In this document: positions 55,641 to 64,000 of the stretch, piece after piece
How the letters are laid out: each line of letters opens with the position of its first letter
How positions within the stretch are numbered: the stretch's first letter is position 1
NCBI RefSeq assembly: GCF_030247195.1
Contig: NC_080671.1
Span: forward strand, 415,658,044 to 415,722,043
DNA length: 64,000 bases
From: Topomyia yanbarensis
Taxonomy: Eukaryota; Arthropoda; Insecta; Diptera; Culicidae
Direction of reading: 5' to 3'
Program-made: the position numbers and the translations under genes
The notes under the pieces: model-generated
Databases searched by the model: none
What the model saw: the letters and a program-made list of their open reading frames with translations, nothing else
What the model was told of the DNA's origin: nothing

Positions 55641-57995
55641 GGTCAAACCTTTTAAAGAAGTGAAACGGAATAATTCATAATCTGACGTACCCCTGGGGGT
55701 GAAAAACACCCCCGGTTGAAAAACATTGATCTGAACGGAGCATTGTCACGTACCAAATGTGAAAATTCGGTTCATAAGAAACATGCAAAATGTGGGCACC
55801 CCCAGGCTCACACCGAGAAGATCTAATAGCCCCCTTCCTCCTATATTGTCAACGCACAGCTTAAACGTATACACACCTTTAGTTATGACCTTTGCCTGGT
55901 TCATGTTTCTTCTGGCCCTAGGCAATACGTAAAAAAATCATATCACACTACAGGCAACCGGTAAGAGCAGCAACAAGGCAAGGTTAATTGTGCATGACTC
56001 GTACCATATTCACATGCAATCGGGATACAGCGTCCTGCCCTATACGCGTTCTAAACTATACGACGCTGTAGGTGTACATGTACCCCCACCTGTAAGTAAG
56101 CGCTCATGTCGTTCACTGGTTGTGGGCGAAAACTGAACTCATCCTTCTAAATGAGGTTTCTGCGGTGGAATCCCTTCAGTTCACACTGCTCATGCTCACG
56201 TACGAAACTGGAGCCGCCCGCCCGGTGTACTCACCGGTAACCAGCCAATTTCGAAAAGCCGACCAAGCAACAACTCCCTCCCCCGCCCGCCTGGCCCGTG
56301 TGTCGTGTGTGAATACTTGAAAAGGAGATTATTATCGTTTAAGGTTTCGTGCATGTTTTATGAGAAATGTCACAATTTCAGTTTGCCTTTGATGCATGTG
56401 AGAGGAATGGCTCAAGTAACAGGCAGCGTGTGCAAATTCCTACCTACTGGCGTACGTGAGAAAATTATAAGCCAGCAGCTTTCAGCCATTCGATGCCTGG
56501 CCTGTTTGTCGGCAATGAAACGATCGAAGAAGAAATGAAAGTCACGATTGGGCTGCGCTATTTGGGAAGGTGTTTGAGGGTGACAGTGATGAACTAGATA
56601 CGTATACAATTACGATTTACTATTTAGATATTGACGATATAATACGCATATTGTTTATAGAATAATTTCCGAACAAAGAAAACGGGAAATTTCTTCACTT
56701 TGGAGTCCTGTATGACGAAATTCATTTGATCGGAAGTATTCATTGAACACGCGGTTTGAAATCAAATTATGTCCATTCTTTTGCATGTATTCGTTGACAA
56801 TATTGATTCGAAATTGATTTTGATATCTACCTACACATCTTTTCTTTTTTCATTCGCTTCTCGATCTCCCTTAAATGACATGTAAACAACTTGTCAAGGC
56901 GACAAATTTATTACTTCGTGAAACTTTCCCACATATTTAACTTTCTAACCGCACAGCAATCAACGAGGAGTGTATTCAATATAACTTCCGTTTTGGAAGT
57001 GAATAATAAATTATCCCGGTAATGCATTTAGAGGCACGATTTTAGGATCACTGCAAAGATAAGCTGTCGTTGCTTCTAGAACTTTGCGAACCAACGGAAA
57101 GCATCAAAGTGACATCGGTAAAGTTTCGAAATTAATCCGCTAGGAAAAGTTGTGGAACTCTCCCTTCATGCATTATTTGTTGGAATGATATCGAGTTAGA
57201 AAACTGAAACAAATGTGTGTGACGGTTAGCTTTCTGCAGTTGCTTGATTACATATTGGTGTATTTTTGACTTATGTGTTCAATCTACGTGTACCCGCAGA
57301 GATATCCATATTTTATTTCCACTCAACTGCCGGAATTAAACAGCATTGCATTTTCGATCTCTTTTTCAAAAATGGGGATCTCATGAGACTTAAAAAATAC
57401 TAAGTGATGATAGTGACGAGATTGACAAACATTCTCACAATTTACGCCCGTCTACACACACGCCCCCAACTCTAGCTTTTTAAAGAATACTATTTTGACG
57501 TCTTTTAATCGCATTTTAATTCTTTTTCAAAAATGCATACCATGACAAGGATTCACACAAATGAAAAAAATGCGCCTTGCAAAAATTATAGTAGTTTGTG
57601 TCCCTATGCCAACACACATAATTGAACAGCGAGTCTTTTAATGATTTTAAAATACGAAAAGTTAGAAAAATCAACTGAAATTCGCTTTCTCCACCGAATC
57701 ATTTAGACGCAGCTTGCTGATGTGTGTTGTGATCCTTTTTCTACGCGGCAAAATATTTTCAGTGTTGTCCACATGAGGCTCTGGGCTTTGGGTTTGGACT
57801 CTCACTTTATCGTAGACGTTCATGCCGTCACCGGTGTAGAAAACCGAACTGAGTTGAAACAGTACGCATTGCACATTGCTACCGTTGTTATTATATTTTT
57901 ATCATTTTTTGTTAACCATTTTTTGTTAACGACCTATTGAGTCAATTTGTCAACAGTTGTTACGGCATTTAATTAGCAAGGGACTGGAAGGTGAA
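55641..57995. other. Sequence without recognised genes
   Basis: A GC-richer spot at 56,200-56,300 contains on the minus strand TTACCG followed by GTGAGTAC, a good splice-donor match (56,227-56,240), but no coding exon could be attached to it. The rest is AT-rich. No RNA gene was seen. Confidence 0.4.
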
Positions 57996-58205
57996 GTATA
58001 TTTTTCAATATTAAGAGCCATAGTACTCAAGGGAGAGCAAGAAGTTGAATGGAGAAAGTCTTAGAAAAGCGCGGAAGGATCAATATGCAAGCTTAGAGCT
58101 TACCGGCGACTTAACTTTTTGTCTGCTACCGTAGGAGTCAGGATCTTTTGGCATTAGAAATGCGAATCACCTGAGTCTACGGCATGTCCGAACAAGCGTA
58201 AAGTA
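57996..58205 (+). repeat. Dispersed repeat, copy 1 (about 205 bp)
   Basis: From ATTTTTCAATATTAAGAGCC to CATGTCCGAACAAGCGTA it matches 58,855-59,060 in direct orientation. Shared landmarks are AGGAGTCAGGATCTTTTGGC and GCGAATCACCTGAGTCT. Confidence 0.75.
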
Positions 58206-58699
58206 ACTTGTTACTTCATGCTGTCAGAACCGACAACATGTTATTAGTAATTAGGCAACAATGCTTTTACTACACATATAAAAACGATCTAAAACAAAAG
58301 TATCTTTGCTAAATCCTTAACTATATGGATTCGCTAGCAACGAGCGCTATTTCAACTCTGCTGTGTTTCAACTCACCTCAGTTTCCCGTACTAGTTTCCT
58401 GCTTTTCACTGTACGATATTTTTGTTTCTTTTTAAACGAGTCGCTATATTATATCGGTCTTCATCGGTTGTGCTTGTTTATTGGTGGTGCTGGCTGTTGG
58501 TTTGGAAGCATTAGGCGCAATCGATGTTACTTCGCTGTTGATACTGACAGTTTACTACACAATACAACACGCATAAGCTATTGGTTGGCTATCATATTGT
58601 GATTTAGTAGGTTTAGTAGAAGGCTGTTTGATGATGTTGATTATAGTAAGTCAGTTTTTCTTAGGGGTTTCTACGCATGGATATCTGGATACACTGAAG
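58206..58699. other. Sequence without recognised genes
   Basis: A 79-codon frame at 58,363 shows no domain. Confidence 0.35.
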
Positions 58700-58855
58700 T
58701 TTTTTTTATGCGGGGGATACGTACCGCATAAAAAACCCGCATAAAAAAACTGTATAACATTGATAATCCGCATAAAAAACCGCATATCTTTGAAAATCCG
58801 CATAAAAAACCGCTTAATTTTGAAAATCCGTATAAAAAACACATAAGGTTTAAAA
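58700..58855 (-). repeat. 31-bp minisatellite (GCATAAAAAACCGCAT type), locus 1
   Basis: AATCCGCATAAAAAACCGCA followed by TAATTTTGAA recurs about four times. The minus-strand frames across it (MRFFMRI-like repeats) are by-products. Confidence 0.75.
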
Positions 58856-59065
58856 TATTTTTCAATATTAAGAGCCATAGTAGTCAAGGAACAGCAAGGA
58901 TTTGAACTAAGAAAGTGTAGAAAAGCTTGGAGTAGGGCCATATAAGCAAGCTTAGAGTTTCACAGCTACTTAACTCTTTGTCTTCTGCAACGCAGGAGTC
59001 AGGATCTTTTGGCATTAAATGCGAATCACCTGAGTCTGCGGTATGTCCGGACAAGCGTACAGTCA
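58855..59065 (+). repeat. Dispersed repeat, copy 2
   Basis: Matches 57,996-58,205. Here it runs on into the GC-rich block that follows, so the full repeat may be longer and copy 1 truncated. Confidence 0.75.
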
Positions 59066-59636
59066 AAGTGACTACCCGGAATCGCAGGACTGACCTCGGC
59101 ACCTAACCGACCAGCATCGAAATAGCGATTTCGAGAGAAATTTCAACGTCGGGAAATGTCTCCGTTGGAGTAGACCCGGCCCACCGCCGGGGACTAGTTA
59201 GAGTAGATCGGGAAGTAGCACCGGCAAATGGTCGTCGGGGCGCCTGTCAACTGGAAATCACCCTCCACCTAAAATCGCAGGACCGACCTCGCTGCTGGGG
59301 AACTCTTCGTCGGGGACTATTCCGAGTAGTCCGAAGCGAATCGCCGGCTTGAATCGTTGGGGTACCAGTGAACAGGACGCAGCGAAATCTAGCACGACCA
59401 GCTAGACCTGGAATCAAGTGAAGTGCATTAGCATGCCTCCCCCCGAAGTAGTCCATTGAAATGGAATCCGTGGGATCAGGCTAATGTCGGATTTCTTGGT
59501 GGAGTTTAGAGGAGTAGGGTTCAGAGTTATCTTCTCTGTTCAGAGTCCCACACTCTGGCACACGATGGACGAAATCGGTAGTATGGTCTAACTACTGAAC
59601 GTGGGCTGGGTCGGCGCTTTACCACCAAGAAAAAAA
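59066..59636 (+). other. GC-rich block, possible retroelement end
   Basis: Two diverged units of about 185 bp are visible: AATCGCAGGACTGACCTCGG at 59,080 and AATCGCAGGACCGACCTCGC at 59,273, each followed by a GGGGACTA and GAGTAG pattern. The block ends at TTTACCACCAAGAAAAAAAT and a CA repeat, as a retroposon 3' end would. No protein frame is recognised. Confidence 0.35.
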
Positions 59637-59790
59637 TACACACACACACACACACATAGAGACTTTTTTCCGGTCTCGCTGAACTGAGTCAAATGGTATA
59701 AAATATTCGGCCCTGCGAGCCTCGACAAAAAAGTCAAAATTCCTACCGATTACATAACCTTTATTATGAGAAAGGTAAAACGGTTTTCAG
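59637..59790 (-). repeat. Diverged inverted copy of the CTTTCTCATATAG unit, left part
   Basis: Read in reverse, CCTTTCTCATAATAAAGGTT, then GAGGCTCGCAGGGCCGA and GACTCAGTTCAGCGAGACCG match the start of the array units next door. The CA repeat at 59,637-59,656 corresponds to the TG repeat of the units. Confidence 0.7.
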
Positions 59791-59803
59791 TCACTTTCTT
59801 TTT

Positions 59804-61316
59804 GCCTTTCTCATATAGAAAGGTTATGCAATCACTCTGAAAAACGTCAACCTAATTCCGGCCCGGAGGGCCGAGTGTCATATCCCATTCGACTCAGTTC
59901 GTCGAGATCGGAAAAAGTCTGTATGTGTGTGTGTATGTATGTATGTGTGTGTATGTGTGTGTATGTGTGTGTGTATGTATGTGCGTATGTGTCAAATAAT
60001 GTCACTCATTTTTCTCAGAGATGGCTGGACCGATTTGCCCAAACTTAGTCTCAAATGAAAGGTGCAACCTTCCCATCGGCTGCTATTGAATTTTGGATCG
60101 ATCGGAATTCTGGTTCCGGAATTACGGGTTTCAGAGTGCGGCCACACAGAAATTTCTCATATAAACTATAGGAAAAATTAAAAATAGAATTTTTATTTTT
60201 GATGCTCAATGTGTTCAAGGTGCATGAAACGTCGAGATTTGATGCAAACTCGAAAAAAAATTTGACGACGATTCACTTTTTTGGATTTTGGCACATTTTT
60301 GCCTTTCTCATATAGAAAGGTTATGCAATCACTCTGAAAAACGTCAACCTAATCCCGGCCCGGAGGGCCGAGTGTCATATCCCATTCGACTCAGTTCGTC
60401 GAGATCGGAAAAAGTCTGTATGTGTGTGTATGTATGTATGTGTGTGTATGTGTGTGTATGTGTGTGTGTGTATGTATGTGCGTATGTGTCAAATAATGTC
60501 ACTCATTTTTCTCAGAGATGGCTGGACCGATTTGCCCAAACTTAGTCTCAAATGAAAGGTGCAACCTTCCCATCGGCTGCTATTGAATTTTGGATCGATC
60601 GGAATTCTGGTTCTGGAATTACGGGTTTCAGAGTGCGGCCACACAGAAATTTCTCATATAAACTATAGGAAAAATTAAAAATAGAATTTTTATTTTTGAT
60701 GCTAAATGTGTTCAAGGTGCATGAAACGTCGAGATTTGATGCAAACTCGAAAAAAAATTTGACGACGATTCACTTTTTTGGATTTTGGCACATTTTTGCC
60801 TTTCTCATATAGAAAGGTTATGCAATCACTCTGAAAAACGTCAACATAATCCCGGCCCGGAGGGCCGAGTGTCATATCCCATTCGACTCAGTTCGTCGAG
60901 ATCGGAAAAAGTCTGTATGTGTGTGTGTATGTATGTATGTGTGTATGTGTGTGTATGTGTGTGTATGTGTGTGTATGTGTGTGTGTATGTATGTATGTGC
61001 GTATGTGTCAAATAATGTCACTCATTTTTCTCAGAGATGGCTGGACCGATTTGCCCAAACTTAGTCTCAAATGAAAGGTGCAACCTTCCCATCGGCTGCT
61101 ATTGAATTTTGGATCGATCGGAATTCTGGTTCCGGAATTACGGGTTTCAGAGTGCGGCCACACAGAAATTTCTCATATAAACTATAGGAAAAATTAAAAA
61201 TAGAATTTTTATTTTTGATGCTAAATGTGTTCAAGGTGCATGAAACGTCGAGATTTGATGCAAACTCGAAAAAAAATTTGACGACGATTCACTTTTTTGG
61301 ATTTTGGCACATTTTT
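59804..61316 (+). repeat. Head-to-tail array of three nearly identical units of about 500 bp
   Basis: Units 59,804-60,300, 60,301-60,797 (497 bp each) and 60,798-61,316 (519 bp) all begin GCCTTTCTCATATAGAAAGG and end TTTGGCACATTTTT. They differ by few substitutions, for example CTAATTCCGG or CTAATCCCGG. The length difference lies in an internal TGTGTATG microsatellite. Small frames (85 and 76 codons) are by-products. Units belong to a MITE-like family with single, older copies elsewhere in the window (20,190 and 59,637). Confidence 0.9.
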
Positions 61317-61850
61317 GCCTTTCTCATATAGAAAGGTTATGCAATCACTCTGAAAAATGTCAACCTAATTTTTTTTTCGACTCGCATAGGGTTTCTGGAT
61401 TTTAACAGGGGCGTAGTTGATGGATTACGGAGAGGGGTTACACCCCCCCTCTACTGTTCGTTCCCCTCCTTTAAAAATCTCCTTAAATCACCCCTCCGGC
61501 CACCACCCCATCCAGCCCTCATACCCCTCCCTTTCAACCCCATCATCTTTAAACCACCACTATATCACAAAGCATACCAATTTAAGCTGGGGAGTCGTTC
61601 GTTCATGGGACTTTCGCCCTCTTCACATACCCACCCCCGCATGACAAAATGAGTTAGCAAGCAGATAACATTGATCTAATGCTGATTAGGCACGTAGCTC
61701 ATCAAGTTCGTGACTGGCATGCCATTGTGTATAAGTGCAATGTGTACTAAGAATGTAATGGACATTTCCACGATTATGTTGAACATAAAAAGCCTCCGTG
61801 CCATAGTTTAGAGAAATGAGAAAGGCACAATTGCACCGCTAGGTGGATTA
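61317..61850 (+). mobile_element. Member of the CTTTCTCATATAG family with a different interior
   Basis: It begins GCCTTTCTCATATAGAAAGG like the array units, but from 61,368 the interior is a different sequence (GGGGCGTAGTTGATGGATTA and a C-rich tract). It ends near ATGAGAAAGGCACAATTGCA, the inverted form of its start. This looks like a complete element with short inverted ends, or a fourth unit joined to another repeat. Confidence 0.6.
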
Positions 61851-62034
61851 AAACAGGTTTTTATTTTCACTGTTATCATGAATGTTCCCCATATCCTTAA
61901 CCCAAAGACTAGTAATTATTAATCTAAAATAAAAATATGACCATTTTATGTTTTTTGTTTGCGCATGTGCATTTACGAGGATCTATCTTTCGATAAAATT
62001 CGCTTCAGGTGATGCCTCTAAAAACTAAAAGGAG

Positions 62035-62155
62035 GCTGCATAAAAAGAATCGAATAACTTTGAAAATCCGCATAAAAAACCTCATAATTTTGAAAATCCG
62101 CATAAAAAAATTCGCATAAAAAACCGCATAAATAAAAAACCGCATAAAAAATAAC
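62035..62155 (+). repeat. 31-bp minisatellite (GCATAAAAAACCGCAT type), locus 2
   Basis: TTTGAAAATCCGCATAAAAA and ACCGCATAAAAAA units like those at 58,700-58,855, 3.3 kb away and in the same orientation. Confidence 0.75.
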
Positions 62156-63009
62156 TCAGTCTATATAGCTTAGGGATCTGACCGAGGTATGTGCTCAGCG
62201 TTTCTTCTCTAGTTTGGTTTCCAAAGTCAGATAGAAACGAATAGGTTCGATCTGCCGCATTTTCATCGCCCGAACGCCGTTGCTAATGCTAGCAAAATGT
62301 TTCTCCAAGCATCCTTCGTAATGCATTCGACTTCTCAGTATATTGACTTGTATTTTTAAATTAAACCTGAACTAATGCGTTGTAATAAGTCGACTAGACG
62401 CACCTCGATTTTATCGTCATCCATAGGGATGACAACCGCCCCGAGATTTAGGGAATTTCGGATCACATACGCCCGCAAGCGATCCTGAAAATCTTTATAA
62501 AAAGTCAACTGTGACAAAATGTTCTACACTGGCATATCAAATCTCGATGGGTTCAATGACATCGATATCGTCAATTAAAATATCACCATTTCCTTCAATC
62601 TCAATAATCCTGCTGATATTCTATATATTCTGCTGCTATATTCATAGGATCATCGCCATTTTGCCAACAGATCACTAGTTTATCATTTCGAACAGCCTTA
62701 GCTCTATAGAGACTCACCGTTCGATACAGCCTAGAAAGCACTCTCCGTATTTCCTTCGGCGTGCTTTATCTCAAAAGTCTTACAAGATAGCCATAATACG
62801 AGCCCCTTCTCATTGCTCAATTTCAGATAATAAAAAGAGGGACGCTTTAGTTAATTCACGATAGATGCGCATCTGTTGCGAATGAGGCTTATGTAGAGAA
62901 ATCTATTCGCTTGTGGCGAGGGCTATCACGACATCGAGCACGTTGTCTAGTCATGTTCCGAGTATTGTGAGGCCAGATCTCAGTTGATGGATTTCCTTCG
63001 GGTCTGAAA
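62156..63009 (-). other. Possible decayed coding sequence, family unknown
   Basis: On the minus strand, broken frames read YRAKAVRNDKLVICWQNGDD followed by PMNIAAEYIEYQQDY, and near 62,400-62,500 YKDFQDRLRAYVIRNSLNLG followed by AVVIPMDDDKIEVRLVD. The stretches look protein-like but contain several stops. I do not recognise the family. It may be an old transposable-element gene or chance. Confidence 0.25.
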
Positions 63010-63152
63010 TAGGGTAATGAGCCTATTTTCTCCATGTTTCTATTAACACGCTAACGATTTGAAGCCGTTGGTTAGAGCAGCGTCTGCCATTTATATGGGT
63101 TCCATCGATGAGGCACCCTCCCTAATATGGTGAAAATAGACACTTTACCCTA
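63010..63152 (+). mobile_element. MITE-1 family, copy 3 (internally deleted)
   Basis: The left end is TAGGGTAATGAGCCTATTTT and the right end, reversed, TAGGGTAAAGTGTCTATTTT. The interior keeps AAGCCGTTGGTTAGAGCAGC but has lost about 190 bp relative to copy 2. Confidence 0.8.
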
Positions 63153-64000
63153 CATATTTATATTTTTCGTCTCTTATATTCCATGAACTGCCGTGCCGAT
63201 CACGTCCGTCTTCATTTTCACCACTGTGTCTGCATTAACTGAGTTAGAAGCGGGACCCGGCCCCTTTTGAAGCACTTCCTGCGATTCCGAGGAAACTTTA
63301 ATTGATGTCGCCGATCTTCGATTTGCGAAAAGCTACAAGTCTTATTATTTCTGTCATCGTTGTCGTCCTCTCACTGTTGTATCACACTGGCGTAAAAATG
63401 CGTTTACATGAATTATCTACAGTATTACAAATACTTATCACATCAATTGAGGCATTTCAAATGTCAATTTGACAGATTTTGAATTGATTAAAAGCTTAAG
63501 AGTGTTTATCAAAAATGCGGTCAAAATTATACTGAATCTTTGTGTGGTTCAAAAAAGCATTCCATGTTAAAGGTTTAAACTTTTTTGTCGTGACTAACTA
63601 CTCACCTTTCACTATAGGGGCCCCTTTTTCAAAATTGACCATGGAAAGTCGTGTAAGGTTTGGAACGTTTATATCTTTCGTTGGAATGCATGGAATTAAT
63701 CAATTTCCTCGCCATTTTGTCGAAAATATATTCAGCAATGTGGTATTAAAATTTGGAGTATGTATAAGATGCATTAATAACGAAAAACCTGTGTTTTGAA
63801 AAATCTGCGAAAACTACTTTTCCAGCTCATTTCGGTCAGAGCCGTCAATATGGTGCACCAGCCACACACTTAGGTAATTAAAAGTTTGAGATATAGGTCC
63901 GCTACAGATTAGTTTCCATTGCCATTTGTATTTGGCTGCTTGGAAGGAACGGAGGGCTGAACAGGACTGAGAAGGAAATATTTGTGAGGTGTACTGGGCT
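63153..64000. other. Sequence without recognised genes
   Basis: An 85-codon frame at 63,542-63,799 has no recognisable domain. Nothing else is supported. Confidence 0.35.

Noticed and set aside
58651..58941. 96-codon minus-strand frame with MRFFMRI repeats
   Set aside because: It is the translation of the 31-bp minisatellite.
60288..61015. Cysteine/valine-rich open frames in the 500-bp repeat units
   Set aside because: They arise from the TGTG microsatellite inside each unit.

Overview
The window looks like non-genic, repeat-dense DNA from a mosquito, most likely a culicine of the Aedes type. This is inferred from the AT-rich composition, several RTE-like and Jockey-like non-LTR retrotransposon copies, many short inverted-repeat DNA elements (MITEs) with TA, TTAA or 8-bp target duplications, and long microsatellites. 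I find no intact host protein gene, tRNA, rRNA or CRISPR array. All recognisable coding sequence belongs to broken transposable elements.

Layout: 0.7-3.1 kb is a foldback element with two 864-bp inverted arms. 3.5-6.8 kb is a nearly full-length but mutated RTE-like element (called RTE-A here, minus strand). 6.77-11.52 kb is a hAT-type element defined by 14-bp ends and an 8-bp target duplication; it holds a second foldback and a decayed copy of a second RTE-like family (RTE-B). 12.6-14.8 kb holds MITE fragments and a decayed RTE-A copy. 14.8-21.5 kb is mostly AT-rich unique sequence with one MITE. 21.5-23.9 kb is an RTE-A copy (plus strand) split by a 1.13-kb foldback MITE. 24-33 kb is unique sequence with scattered MITEs, a Tc1/mariner-like transposase fragment and a degenerate minisatellite. 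33.0-34.7 kb is an RTE-B copy interrupted exactly at a TTAA by a MITE. 34.7-41.2 kb is mostly unremarkable.

The two most structured regions come next. At 42,217-46,863 a TTAA-flanked 4.65-kb element has inverted arms of about 0.84 and 0.96 kb. The arms contain about 117-bp satellite units and enclose a 2.9-kb spacer. Related satellite units lie outside it on both sides. At 49.5-55.6 kb three same-strand retrotransposons are nested: Jockey-like, interrupted by RTE-B (11-bp target duplication), which is interrupted by RTE-A (8-10-bp target duplication). The insertions can be put in order of age.

From 57.9 kb to the end there are short dispersed duplications, a 31-bp minisatellite at two sites, and a head-to-tail array of three nearly identical units of about 500 bp from a MITE-like family. 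The rest is AT-rich sequence without a recognisable gene. No genes here work together as a pathway; the window records successive waves of transposition. Family names RTE-A, RTE-B, MITE-1 and so on are local labels, not database names. All similarity statements come from reading the sequence by eye.
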